Assembly (NCBI RefSeq): GCF_019904295.1
Contig: NZ_CP065359.1
Span: forward strand, 1,885,001-1,949,000
Direction of reading: 5' to 3'
Source of the DNA: Ruegeria sp. SCSIO 43209
GTDB lineage: Bacteria; Pseudomonadota; Alphaproteobacteria; Rhodobacterales; Rhodobacteraceae
Length of the DNA stretch: 64,000 bases
Below the pieces are notes generated by a model. It saw only the letters and a program-made list of their open reading frames with translations, made no database searches and had not been told where the DNA came from. This document shows positions 8,650 through 17,625 of the stretch, piece after piece. Numbering within the stretch: the stretch's first letter is position 1; each line of letters opens with the position of its first letter. The position numbers and the translations under genes are program-made.

Positions 8650-8885
8650 CCTTTCGTTGGTGTCTGCGAGAGCAGATGAAAAGGGAATGCGTCAGCGGTT
8701 TTTGCCGTCAAACGCAGCCGCCCCCGCGACCGTGACCGGAGAGGGTGCCCAAAGCCACTGGCAGTATGGCCGGGAAGGCGGGACATCCGACAGAGGCCTC
8801 CTCTGACATCCGCAAGCCGGGAGACCTGCCAACGCCCGAAGATGAAACCGGACGGGGTGTTCCGGTGTGGGGCTGTGATCGGCCC
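8650..8885 (+). promoter_or_regulatory. Cobalamin (B12) riboswitch
   Basis: The conserved blocks of the adenosylcobalamin aptamer occur in order: GATGAAAAGGGAA (8676-8687), the pseudo-conserved GCCGCCCCCGCGACCGTGA (about 8707-8725), GCCACTGG (about 8757-8764), CGGGAAGGCGGGA (about 8771-8783) and the B12 box AAGCCGGGAGACCTGCC (8814-8830). It sits directly upstream of the cobalamin operon, so high B12 should lower expression. Downstream, GACGGGG (8851-8857) can pair with CCCCGTC (8894-8900), while CCCCCA (8900-8905) can pair with TGGGGG (8917-8922) around the ribosome site of the first gene. These two pairings exclude each other at base 8900, which suggests a translational on/off switch. Confidence 0.93.
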
Positions 8886-8923
8886 GCATGAAACCCCGTC
8901 CCCCACGAAGAGGATTTGGGGGG

Positions 8924-9313
8924 ATGAGAGACATGACCGAGACCGCACCGGTCGAACTGCTGGTTTGCACTACCTGCCGTCGCGGGCTGCCTGTCGAGGA
9001 TGACGCCCAGCGCCCCGGCACGTTGCTGCACAAGGCGCTTGAACAGGCGGGCCTGCCCGAAGGCATTACCTTGAAAGCTGTGGAATGCCTGTCGAATTGC
9101 GATGAAGGCTGCTCGATCGTGCTACGCGGAGGACCGGATCGCTGGACTTTCGTGTATGAGCATCTGAACGAGATCGACCATGTTGAAACCATCGTCGAAG
9201 GCGCAGCCAAATACCTCGCCACCGAGGACGGTTTGGTCAAATGGCGCGAACGTCCCGAACATTTCCGCAAAAACTGTGCGGCCCGCATTCCCCCGATTGG
9301 AGCCCTGAAATGA
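8924..9313 (+). CDS. DUF1636 cysteine-rich protein, first gene of the B12-riboswitch operon
   Basis: A 129-residue cytoplasmic protein of the DUF1636 family, whose function is not established. Cysteines are arranged as C15-x2-C18 and C55-x3-C59-x3-C63 in VCTTCRRG and ECLSNCDEGCS, a layout like thioredoxin-fold [2Fe-2S] ferredoxins or a metal site. The gene follows the riboswitch and overlaps cobW by 4 bases (ATGA), tying it to cobalt handling or to electron supply for the pathway. I chose the ATG at 8924 because AAGAGGA lies 9 bases upstream; the ATG at 8933 (MTETAPV) is a fair alternative. Confidence 0.8.
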   Translation: MRDMTETAPVELLVCTTCRRGLPVEDDAQRPGTLLHKALEQAGLPEGITLKAVECLSNCDEGCSIVLRGGPDRWTFVYEHLNEIDHVETIVEGAAKYLATEDGLVKWRERPEHFRKNCAARIPPIGALK

Positions 9314-10365
9314 GCAATCTCGAGAAACTCCCCGTCACTGTGATCACCGGCTTTTTGGGCTCGGGCAAAACCACTTTGGTGCGACACCTGATGCAGAACC
9401 CGCAGGGCAAGCGTCTGGCGGTGGTCGTCAACGAATTCGGCGATGTCGGCGTCGATGGCGATATCCTGAAGTCCTGCGCCATTCCTGATTGCCCGGCGGA
9501 AAACATCATGGAACTGGCCAATGGTTGCATCTGCTGCACCGTGGCCGATGATTTCATCCCGACCATTGAAGCCCTGATGGCACTAGAGCCGCGCCCCGAT
9601 CACATCCTGATCGAAACCTCCGGTCTTGCCCTGCCAAAACCGCTGCTGAAGGCGTTCGACTGGCCCGATATCCGCTCGAAAATCACCGTCGATGGCGTGA
9701 TTGCTCTGGCCGATGCCGAGGCCGTGGCCGCTGGTCGGTTCGCTCCGAATGTCGAGGCGGTAGATGCGCAACGCATGGCAGATGACTCGATTGATCATGA
9801 AACTCCCTTGTCCGAGGTGTTCGAGGATCAGATTTCCTGCGCCGACATCATTCTGCTGACCAAGCCCGATCTGGCTGGCCCGGAAGGCGTTGCGAAAGCG
9901 AAAGAGATCATCGCCGCCGAAGCGCCCCGCCCCCTGCCCGTCGTCGAAGTGGCTGAGGGTGCCGTGGACGTCCGCGTCGTGCTGGGTCTAGAAGCCGCGG
10001 CCGAGGATGACATGGACGCGCGTCCCAGCCATCACGACGGCCATCACGATCACGAGCATGACGATTTCGAAAGCATCATCGTTGAACTGCCCGAGCAAAC
10101 CGATCCGATTGATCTGGTCGCCAAGATTGAACGATTGGCCAACGAGTTGAATATCCTGCGCGTCAAAGGCTATGCCGCCGTTCAAGGCAAGCCCATGCGC
10201 CTACTGGTTCAGGCCGTCGGTGCGCGCGTGCGTCACCAATATGACCGCCCGTGGGAGCCCGGCGAAGACCGTCGCTCGCGCCTTGTGGTCATTGCCGAGC
10301 ATGACGATATCAAAGAGGCCGAGATCCGCGATATCCTCGTGGGTGTAACCGAGGCTGCCGAGTAA
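9310..10365 (+). CDS. cobW: CobW-family GTPase, cobalt metallochaperone for cobalamin synthesis
   Basis: A 351-residue G3E-family GTPase. It has the P-loop ITGFLGSGKTT near residue 14, the metal-binding NGCICC motif, a TKPDL base-recognition motif, and a histidine-rich insert SHHDGHHDHEHDD near residues 238-250 before the CobW C-terminal domain. CobW proteins load cobalt, probably into the CobN-CobST chelatase; this fits its place between the riboswitch and cobN. The start at 9310 overlaps the preceding stop as ATGA, and the protein begins directly before the P-loop as usual. Confidence 0.93.
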   Translation: MSNLEKLPVTVITGFLGSGKTTLVRHLMQNPQGKRLAVVVNEFGDVGVDGDILKSCAIPDCPAENIMELANGCICCTVADDFIPTIEALMALEPRPDHILIETSGLALPKPLLKAFDWPDIRSKITVDGVIALADAEAVAAGRFAPNVEAVDAQRMADDSIDHETPLSEVFEDQISCADIILLTKPDLAGPEGVAKAKEIIAAEAPRPLPVVEVAEGAVDVRVVLGLEAAAEDDMDARPSHHDGHHDHEHDDFESIIVELPEQTDPIDLVAKIERLANELNILRVKGYAAVQGKPMRLLVQAVGARVRHQYDRPWEPGEDRRSRLVVIAEHDDIKEAEIRDILVGVTEAAE

Positions 10366-10370
10366 GACTT

Positions 10371-13300
10371 ATGCACGTCGTCTTCCGCGAAAGCCATGGG
10401 CTCGAAGAAACCGAGACCCCGACCGATCTGGGTCAGAGCCCGGCGGACCTGGTGGTGCTGTCCTTTTCCGACAGTGACCTTGGCGCTTTCGCGGCGGGTT
10501 GGCATCGTGGAGGTGGGCCTGAAGGACGCATGCCAACGATGCGGCTGGCCAATCTGACGGCGCTGAAGCATCCCCTCTCAGTCGACACATATGTCGAGCA
10601 GACACTGGAGGGCGCAAAGGGCATCCTGATCCGTCTGATCGGTGGAGTGCCCTATTGGGCGTACGGCTTGCAGCAGGTTCTGGCGCTGGCGCAGGCCAAA
10701 GGGATTGCACTGGCCGTACTGCCCGCAGACGGTCGCGAGGATACGCGGCTGGATGATTACTCTACCCTGCCTGTCTCGACCCTGCGGCGGCTGGCGCATC
10801 TGTGCGACACCGGCGGTGAGGTCGCGGCGCAGGCCGCTCTGGCGCAGATGGCACTGGCTGCGGGGTTGTATGCAGGTCCGGTCATGGGCGCCAAGACCAT
10901 CCCCGAATGCGGTGCCTGGTGCCCAGATCACGGCGTGATCCCTGCAGAAAACGCTCTGCCCGGTGATGCGAAACGTATCATCGTAACCTTCTATCGTGCT
11001 TATCTGACCTCGGCGGACACAGCCCCAATCGCAGCGCTGATCCGCAGCTTGCGCGCGCGGGGTTTTGAGGCCGTCGGCCTGTTTGCCCCGTCGCTCAAAG
11101 CACCAAATGCCGCCGATTGGCTGCGCGAAACTATTGTGGCGCTGAAGCCTTCGGCGATCGTCAACGCCACCTCATTCTCAGGCAAGGGCGCATCAGGCAC
11201 CTCACCTCTCGATGTGGCAGAGGTGCCGGTCTTTCAGGTGGCGCTGGCCACCTCACGCCGCAAAGCGTGGGCCGAAGCGGAACGTGGCCTTTCACCAGCT
11301 GATCTTGCCATGCATGTGGTCCTTCCGGAAGTGGACGGGCGGATCAACGCGGGCATCGTATCTTTCAAAGAGCCGGGCAAACGCGACCCGCATCTCGAAT
11401 ATTCTCGCTTCGCTCATCGGGCTGAACCCGAACGGATCGAAGCCATCATCAACCGCATCTCCGGCTGGCTGAACCTTCACGACAAACCCACAGCGGAGCA
11501 GGTTCCGGCGCTGGTACTATCGACCTATCCCGGCAAAGACTGGCAGATGGCACATGCAGTGGGTCTGGATGCGCTGGCCTCGGCTGAGGCAATGTTGCTC
11601 GATCTGCAAGGCGAAGGGTATGACACCGCGCCTGCCGAGCCAATTGCTGAAACTCTTCTTGATGCCTGGATTTCATGGCCGCTAGAGGATTATCAGGTGG
11701 CGCTGGCGGCGCTGCCGGAAACACTCCGCACCGATCTCAATAAGGTTTGGGGCACTCCCGAAGACGACCCTGCTTTCACAAATGGCGCGTTCTACTTCAC
11801 TGCGCTGCGTCGCGGAAAGGCTCTGATCGCGCTGCAGCCCGAGCGCGGTACACCCGAACTGCGCGATGACGACTATCACGATCTGTCGCGCACACCGCGC
11901 CACGCCTACGTCGCCTTTTACTTATGGCTGCGCAAAGGATTGGTCGCGGATACGCTGATCCATATCGGCGCGCATGGCACGCTGGAATGGTTGCCGGGAA
12001 AATCAGTCGCCTTGTGCAACGAGTGTTGGCCCGAGGCGTTAATCGGCGATTTGCCGGTGATCTATCCCTTCATCGTCAACGACCCCGGCGAGGCCGCGCA
12101 GGCCAAGCGTCGGATCGGGGCGGTCACGTTGGGCCATATCCCACCCCCGATGAAGGAAAGCGGCACACCGGATCGCATGGTACGGCTGGAATCGCTGTTG
12201 GACGAGTTCTCGAACGCGGACGGGCTAGACCCCAAACGCCGTGATCGCCTGCAGGAAGATATCCGGGACGAGGCGCAGGCCATCGGGCTGGAAAGCGATC
12301 TTGGCCTCGATCAGGCCACCTGTACCGCCGAGGCGATCACGCGCATTGACCGATTTGTCTGCGACATCAAGGAAAGCCAGTTCGGTGATGGGCTGCATAT
12401 CTTTGGGCGCGTCCCCGATGAGACGGGCAATTTCGACGCTGCCCCCTCAGCCCAAGCTGAACGCTCTGCCCTGATTGACGCTTTAGCGGGCAAACGGATC
12501 GAGGCCGGGCCGTCCGGATCCCCCTATCGCGGGCGTACGGATGTTCTGCCGACCGGGCGGAATCTTTACACGACCGATCCGCGCTCGGTTCCCACGCGCG
12601 CGGCCTATACACAAGGCGTCAAGCTCGCTGAGGAACTGGTTCGGCGGCACCTGCAAGAAGAAGGCGACTACCCCAAGGGCTTGATCGTCGATCTATGGGG
12701 TTCGGCCACCATGCGCACAGCGGGCGAGGAATTCGCCATGGCGCTGCATCTGCTGGGGGTGAAGCCGGTTTGGGACAAAGGGTCTGAGCGGGTCTCGGGC
12801 ATCGAAGTGTTGCCGATCACCGATCTCAGCCGCCCGCGACTGGACGTAACATTGCGCGTCTCAGGTCTTTTCCGGGACGTGTTCCCGACGCTTTCCGCGC
12901 TGTACGGTCAGGCTGTCCGCGCATTGACCAAACGAGATGAAGCACCCGACTGGAATCCTTACGCCGGTCAGGAGCCTGCGGCACGGGTCTATGGGCCAGC
13001 CCCCGGCAGCTATGGTCTGAACATGACTCATCTGTCCGAAACCTATACGGATGAGGCACGCGTGCAGGCGGGTGAGGCTTGGCTGGACGCCAGTTCCTTC
13101 GCTTTGGAAGGTGAACACATCGCGCAGGATAAGGACGGTATCTCGCAACGCGTCGCCAACGCCGACAGCTTTGTGCACCTACAGGACCTGACCGAGACGG
13201 ACTTGCTGCTGGCCAATGATTATGCAACGCACGAGGCCGGATTTGCCGCCGCCAAGAAAATCACCGGCGGTACCGCACAGCTCTATCATCTGGACAATAC

Positions 13301-13664
13301 CAACCCGGACAACCCGCGCGCCCGCACCCTGCCCGAGGAAATCAGCCGCGTCGTCTATGCCCGCGCCGCCAACCCGGGCTGGATTGCCGGAATGCAGCGG
13401 CACGGGTTCCGGGGCGCCGCTGAAATCGCGGCGACGCTGGATCATATGGCATCTTTCGCGCATCTGTCCGGCACAGTCGCACCGCATCTGTTCGATCTGT
13501 ACCACGACGCCACGCTGGGCAATGAAGAGGTCGACGCCTTCCTGCAACAGGCAAACCCGCAAGCACATCAGGCCATGCAGGATCGGTTCCGGGCACTGCT
13601 GGAGGCAGGGCTATGGCATACCTGCCGGAACTCGATCCGCGCCGACCTGGAGGGGTTGGGATGA
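10371..13664 (+). CDS. cobN: Aerobic cobaltochelatase large subunit CobN
   Basis: This 1097-residue protein is the large subunit of the ATP-dependent cobaltochelatase that inserts cobalt into hydrogenobyrinic acid a,c-diamide. It shows the CobN/magnesium-chelatase H-subunit features, including IHIGAHGTLEWLPGKS near residue 535, with its conserved histidines, and NPTAR-less C-terminal half typical of CobN with RTAGEEFAMALHLLGVKPVWD. Length is slightly short of the 1200+ residues of some CobN proteins but normal for this group. Partners CobS and CobT are not in the window. The gene lies 5 bases after cobW and overlaps cobG by ATGA. Confidence 0.95.
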   Translation: MHVVFRESHGLEETETPTDLGQSPADLVVLSFSDSDLGAFAAGWHRGGGPEGRMPTMRLANLTALKHPLSVDTYVEQTLEGAKGILIRLIGGVPYWAYGLQQVLALAQAKGIALAVLPADGREDTRLDDYSTLPVSTLRRLAHLCDTGGEVAAQAALAQMALAAGLYAGPVMGAKTIPECGAWCPDHGVIPAENALPGDAKRIIVTFYRAYLTSADTAPIAALIRSLRARGFEAVGLFAPSLKAPNAADWLRETIVALKPSAIVNATSFSGKGASGTSPLDVAEVPVFQVALATSRRKAWAEAERGLSPADLAMHVVLPEVDGRINAGIVSFKEPGKRDPHLEYSRFAHRAEPERIEAIINRISGWLNLHDKPTAEQVPALVLSTYPGKDWQMAHAVGLDALASAEAMLLDLQGEGYDTAPAEPIAETLLDAWISWPLEDYQVALAALPETLRTDLNKVWGTPEDDPAFTNGAFYFTALRRGKALIALQPERGTPELRDDDYHDLSRTPRHAYVAFYLWLRKGLVADTLIHIGAHGTLEWLPGKSVALCNECWPEALIGDLPVIYPFIVNDPGEAAQAKRRIGAVTLGHIPPPMKESGTPDRMVRLESLLDEFSNADGLDPKRRDRLQEDIRDEAQAIGLESDLGLDQATCTAEAITRIDRFVCDIKESQFGDGLHIFGRVPDETGNFDAAPSAQAERSALIDALAGKRIEAGPSGSPYRGRTDVLPTGRNLYTTDPRSVPTRAAYTQGVKLAEELVRRHLQEEGDYPKGLIVDLWGSATMRTAGEEFAMALHLLGVKPVWDKGSERVSGIEVLPITDLSRPRLDVTLRVSGLFRDVFPTLSALYGQAVRALTKRDEAPDWNPYAGQEPAARVYGPAPGSYGLNMTHLSETYTDEARVQAGEAWLDASSFALEGEHIAQDKDGISQRVANADSFVHLQDLTETDLLLANDYATHEAGFAAAKKITGGTAQLYHLDNTNPDNPRARTLPEEISRVVYARAANPGWIAGMQRHGFRGAAEIAATLDHMASFAHLSGTVAPHLFDLYHDATLGNEEVDAFLQQANPQAHQAMQDRFRALLEAGLWHTCRNSIRADLEGLG

Positions 13665-14788
13665 GTGCGCCCATCGTGCAGGGCTGGTGCCCCGGTGCCC
13701 ATCGCCCGATGATGTCCGGTGATGGGCTGGTCGTGCGTGTGCGCCCTCGGCTGGCGCGCCTGGATGCCCAACAGGCGATAGGGCTGTGCGAATTGGCGGA
13801 ACGGTTCGGCAATGGCACGATCGACCTTACCAACCGCGCCAACCTTCAGCTGCGTGGAGTAAAGGAAACCGACCATCAATCCTTGTTGGCCGCGCTTTCC
13901 TCGCTGAACCTGCTGGACGCCGAACCCGGAATCGAAATTCGCCGCAACATTCTGGTCTCGCCACTCTTTGAAGCCGGTGATCTGACCGCTCGGCTGACAC
14001 AGGAATTGATCCAGCGTCTGGCCGAGCTTCCGGATTTACCTGCCAAGTTCGGCTTTGCCATCGACACAGGTTCCGAGCGTTTATTGGCCGATGACTCGGC
14101 GGATATCCGGCTTGAACTCGGTTCAGGCGGCCTGATCTTGCGCGCGGACGGGGCTGAAACCGGGCGAGCGGTAAGCGAAGCCCAAGCCATCGACCTAATG
14201 ATCGCGTTGGCGCAGTGGTTTGCGCAAACCCACACAACCGAGACCCGCCGCATGGCGCGGACCGTTGCCACATATGGTTTGCCCAGCGAGTGGCAAGGCA
14301 GCGCGCCCGGCCCCATTGGCGTGCCTCTTCAGCCGGGAGCCTGCGTGCAGGGGACACTCTATGGCGCTGCCTTTGGGCAGCTACCGGCGCGGCAACTCCA
14401 TTTGCTGATCGAAAACAGCAACGCCACTGCCCTGCGGGTCACACCATGGCGGCTGTTCCTGTTGGAAGGCGGGGCGGCGATACCCGCCCTTGACTTTGTC
14501 ACAGATGGCACCGACCCGCTGAGAACAACCGACGCCTGCCCCGGCGCGCCATACTGCCCGCAGGCGCAGGTCGAAACCCGCGGTGTGGCGCGCGCCCTGG
14601 CCGCGCGCGTTGCAGGCAGCCTGCATGTATCGGGCTGCGCCAAGGGATGCGCCCGAATGGGTCCGGCCGATGTCACTTTGGTTGGCAATTCCGGACGATT
14701 TGACCTTGTCAAACAAGGCCGTGCGGGGGATGAGCCCTGCCAACGCGGCCTGACCGAAGAAACACTCATGACCATGGACTTCACCTGA
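13661..14788 (+). CDS. cobG: Precorrin-3B synthase CobG
   Basis: A 375-residue iron-sulfur monooxygenase that hydroxylates precorrin-3A and forms the gamma-lactone, the oxygen-dependent step that defines the aerobic pathway. It belongs to the nitrite/sulfite reductase ferredoxin-like family. The four cluster cysteines are visible in DACPGAPYCPQ and SGCAKGCA. Related bacteria such as Rhodobacter capsulatus replace CobG with CobZ; here CobG is present and CobZ is not seen. Its start overlaps the cobN stop (ATGA) and its stop overlaps the cobH start (TGATG). An electron donor is needed and is not identified nearby, unless the DUF1636 protein serves. Confidence 0.94.
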   Translation: MSAPIVQGWCPGAHRPMMSGDGLVVRVRPRLARLDAQQAIGLCELAERFGNGTIDLTNRANLQLRGVKETDHQSLLAALSSLNLLDAEPGIEIRRNILVSPLFEAGDLTARLTQELIQRLAELPDLPAKFGFAIDTGSERLLADDSADIRLELGSGGLILRADGAETGRAVSEAQAIDLMIALAQWFAQTHTTETRRMARTVATYGLPSEWQGSAPGPIGVPLQPGACVQGTLYGAAFGQLPARQLHLLIENSNATALRVTPWRLFLLEGGAAIPALDFVTDGTDPLRTTDACPGAPYCPQAQVETRGVARALAARVAGSLHVSGCAKGCARMGPADVTLVGNSGRFDLVKQGRAGDEPCQRGLTEETLMTMDFT

Positions 14789-15417
14789 TGCCCTATGAAT
14801 ACGAAACCGACGGCGCGGCGATCTACAAGCAGAGCTTTGCCACCATCCGATCCGAGGCTGATCTGGCCCGGTTCGATGCCGATGAAGAACAGGTCGCCGT
14901 TCGGATGATCCACGCCGCAGGGATGGTCGGGCTGGAAGAGTTCGTCCATTTCTCGGACGGTTTTGTCTCGGCAGCGCGTTCCGCGCTGGAAAATGGCGCG
15001 CCGATCCTGTGTGATGCCCGCATGGTCAGCGAAGGCGTCACCCGCTTTCGCCTGCCCGCTGATAACGAAGTGATCTGCACCCTGCATGACGAGCGCGTGC
15101 GCCCTCTGGCTGCCGAAATGAGCAACACGCGCTCTGCCGCCGCGCTAGAGCTGTGGCGTCCGCATCTGCAAGGAGCACTGGTCGCGATCGGTAACGCCCC
15201 TACCGCGCTTTTCCACCTTCTGAACATGTTGGAAGATCCCGACTGCCCACGCCCCGCTGCCATTATCGGCTGCCCGGTGGGCTTCGTCGGAGCGGTCGAG
15301 TCCAAGGATGCCTTGTGGGAGGCGCAGCCCGTACCCTCCTGCATCGTCAAAGGCCGTTTGGGAGGCAGTGCGATCACCGTAGCCGCAATCAACGCCATCG
15401 CGAGCCGCGCGGAATGA
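14788..15417 (+). CDS. cobH: Precorrin-8X methylmutase CobH
   Basis: A 209-residue enzyme that moves the C11 methyl group to C12, giving hydrogenobyrinic acid. It contains the family stretch YEFVHFSDGF-like EEFVHFSDGFVSAARSAL and RHPGC-type mutase segment replaced here by VSEGVTRFRLP, with VGFVGAVESKDAL near the C-terminus as in CobH/CbiC. The catalytic histidine expected by family is most likely in the MIHAAG segment (residue about 49). It is coupled to cobG and cobI by overlapping stop and start codons. Confidence 0.92.
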   Translation: MPYEYETDGAAIYKQSFATIRSEADLARFDADEEQVAVRMIHAAGMVGLEEFVHFSDGFVSAARSALENGAPILCDARMVSEGVTRFRLPADNEVICTLHDERVRPLAAEMSNTRSAAALELWRPHLQGALVAIGNAPTALFHLLNMLEDPDCPRPAAIIGCPVGFVGAVESKDALWEAQPVPSCIVKGRLGGSAITVAAINAIASRAE

Positions 15418-16142
15418 GCGGGGGAAAGATATACGGCGTAGGCCTTGGCCCCGGCGATCCGGACCTGATGAGTGTCCGTGCAGACCGCCTGCTGCGCAAT
15501 GCCCGCCATGTGGCGTTTTTTCGCAAACCTGGCCGCACAGGTCAGGCCCGCAAGATCGTCAATGGAATGATCCCCGGCGACGCCATCGAGTTTCCAATGG
15601 AGTACCCGGTAACCACCGAAATCCCGGTGACGGATCCAAGGTATAATGAACTCCTTTCGGTGTTTTACGAAGACTGTGCCGCACATCTGAAGTCGCTTAC
15701 CGAAAATGGTGAGGATGTAGTGGTCCTGTGCGAAGGCGATCCGTTCTTTTATGGATCATTTATGCACCTTTACAATCGATTACGAGACATATCTGAAGTC
15801 GAAGTCGTACCTGCCATAACCGGCATGTCCGGCGCTTGGACCGCAACCGGTGACCCGATAACTTGGGGCGACGATGTCCTCACGGTTCTTGTTGGAACCT
15901 TGCCCGAGGATACTCTGACTGAACGCATGACCCAGACCGACGCGCTGGTTGTCATGAAGATCGGGCGGAACTTCGACAAGGTAAAGCGCGCGCTGAGACA
16001 AGCCGGGCTGTATGACCGCGCGTGGATCGTCGAATACGCTCAGATGCCGAACCAACGGGTCTGCAAACTGTCTGACAATTGCGAAGGGATCACGCCCTAT
16101 TTCTCGATCATTCTGGTTCATGGACAGGGACGCCGACCATGA
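15414..16142 (+). CDS. cobI: Precorrin-2 C20-methyltransferase CobI
   Basis: A 242-residue SAM-dependent tetrapyrrole methylase that methylates precorrin-2 at C20 to give precorrin-3A. The N-terminal GVGLGPGDPDLMSVRADRLL and the second motif VVLCEGDPFFYGSFMHLYNRL are the hallmark precorrin methylase signatures. The ATG at 15414 overlaps the cobH stop (ATGA) and puts the GxGxGD motif in its usual place near residue 8. It is followed by cobJ with the same 4-base overlap. Confidence 0.94.
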   Translation: MSGGKIYGVGLGPGDPDLMSVRADRLLRNARHVAFFRKPGRTGQARKIVNGMIPGDAIEFPMEYPVTTEIPVTDPRYNELLSVFYEDCAAHLKSLTENGEDVVVLCEGDPFFYGSFMHLYNRLRDISEVEVVPAITGMSGAWTATGDPITWGDDVLTVLVGTLPEDTLTERMTQTDALVVMKIGRNFDKVKRALRQAGLYDRAWIVEYAQMPNQRVCKLSDNCEGITPYFSIILVHGQGRRP

Positions 16143-16897
16143 GCGGTTGGGTCAAGATCGCTGGCCTTGGGCCTGGAAACGAAGCACTGGTCACTCCCGA
16201 AGTCACTGCCGCGCTGGCAGAAGCGACGGACGTGGTTGGCTACATCCCTTATGTTGCTCGGGTGGCCGAGCGAGAGGGATTGACCCTGCACGCCAGCGAT
16301 AACCGGGTCGAGATCGACCGCTCTCAGCACGCTTTGCAAATGGCGGCCGACGGTAAGCGCGTCGTTGTAGTCTCGTCAGGGGATCCCGGCGTGTTTGCGA
16401 TGGCCGCAGCGGTGTTTGAAGCGCTTGAAAACGGGCCGAATGACTGGCGCGACATACAGATCGAAGTGTTGCCCGGGATCACTGCGATGCTGGCGGCTTC
16501 GGCCCGCGCTGGGGCACCGTTAGGGCATGATTTCTGCGCCATCAACCTGAGCGACAACCTGAAGCCATGGCCACTGATCGAAAAGCGCCTCCGACTTGCC
16601 GCGCAGGGCGATTTCGCCATGGCGTTCTACAACCCTCGCTCGAAGTCTCGACCGGAAGGGTTTGAAAAAACGCTGGAAATCCTGCGGGAAGAATGTGAGC
16701 CGGAACGCCTGATCCTGTTTGCACGCGCTGTATCCCGCGAGAATGAGGCTTTGCGGATTTCAACTCTGGAAGAAGCCACGGCAGATATGGCGGACATGCA
16801 GACCGTCGTCATCGTCGGCTCGTCCCTGACCCGCATAGTCGAGCGCAACAGCGCCCCGATCGTCTACACCCCGAGATTCACGCTGGCCAAGGATTAA
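16139..16897 (+). CDS. cobJ: Precorrin-3B C17-methyltransferase CobJ
   Basis: A 252-residue tetrapyrrole methylase that methylates C17 and contracts the ring, turning precorrin-3B into precorrin-4. Motifs are AGLGPGNEALVTPEV at the start, VVVSSGDPGVFAMAAAVFEAL in the middle, and AFYNPRSKSRPEGFEKTLEIL, which is typical of CobJ. The start overlaps the cobI stop. Its 3' end overlaps by 4 bases the 3' end of cobK, which runs the other way. Confidence 0.94.
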   Translation: MSGWVKIAGLGPGNEALVTPEVTAALAEATDVVGYIPYVARVAEREGLTLHASDNRVEIDRSQHALQMAADGKRVVVVSSGDPGVFAMAAAVFEALENGPNDWRDIQIEVLPGITAMLAASARAGAPLGHDFCAINLSDNLKPWPLIEKRLRLAAQGDFAMAFYNPRSKSRPEGFEKTLEILREECEPERLILFARAVSRENEALRISTLEEATADMADMQTVVIVGSSLTRIVERNSAPIVYTPRFTLAKD

Positions 16898-17625
16898 GTA
16901 TGCGCCAGCCAGTCCAAGACCTGCGTGACATTTGCCAACTCGGTCCGCTTCGGCAGGGTCGGACGGTCTATCATCAGAACCGGCAAGCCCAGCGCCCTTG
17001 CGGCATCCAGTTTGGCCCGCGCGCCGGTGCCACCCGCATTCTTGGACACAATCAATTGCGTATGGTGACGTTCCATCAAGGCCCGGTCCTCTTCAACAGA
17101 AAACGGGCCCCGCGAAACGATCACATCGCTTTTCGGAAGCGGCAATGCGTCCGGATCGTCTACAAGCCGCAAAAGATAGTGATGCTGAGGTTGGGCTGCG
17201 AAGTCATGAAGATGCATGCGGCCAACTGCCAGGAAGACGCGGCGGGCTGGACCAGCCAAAGCTTCAACCGCAGCTTCAATATCCGGTACGTGCTGCCAGT
17301 TATCTCCGTCTTGCGCGACCCAGGCAGGCCGGGTCAGAGCGGCCAAGGGCGTTGCAGCCCTCGCACAGGCATCCACCGCATTTCGGCTCATCTGTGCCGC
17401 AAAGGGATGAGTCGCATCGACAACATGGCTGACGCCGTGCTCGTGAATGTACCGCGCCAGTCCCGCTGCACCACCAAACCCGCCCACGCGCATCGGCACG
17501 GGTTGCGAGCGCGGGTTATCGACACGTCCAGCGTAGGAATATGTAGCGGGAATGCCTTGATCGGCAACCGATTTTGCCAGAGCATTCGCCTCGGTCGTGC
17601 CACCAAGAATCAGGAGGTTGGGCAT
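16894..17625 (-). CDS. cobK: Precorrin-6A reductase CobK (inverted inside the operon)
   Basis: A 243-residue NADPH-dependent reductase of precorrin-6A (CobK/CbiJ family). It begins MPNLLILGGTTEANALAKSV, the family Rossmann motif, and has VVDATHPFAAQMS near residue 70 and the VVSKNAGGTGARAKLDAA-type ISKNSGG motif near the C-terminus. It is the only cob gene here on the minus strand. Its ATG (17623-17625) and the cobL ATG (17624-17626) share one CATG, and its ribosome site GGAG (minus strand, 17634-17637) lies inside the cobL coding start. No intergenic promoter can exist, so its promoter must be inside cobL. Confidence 0.94.
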   Translation of the reverse strand: MPNLLILGGTTEANALAKSVADQGIPATYSYAGRVDNPRSQPVPMRVGGFGGAAGLARYIHEHGVSHVVDATHPFAAQMSRNAVDACARAATPLAALTRPAWVAQDGDNWQHVPDIEAAVEALAGPARRVFLAVGRMHLHDFAAQPQHHYLLRLVDDPDALPLPKSDVIVSRGPFSVEEDRALMERHHTQLIVSKNAGGTGARAKLDAARALGLPVLMIDRPTLPKRTELANVTQVLDWLAHT

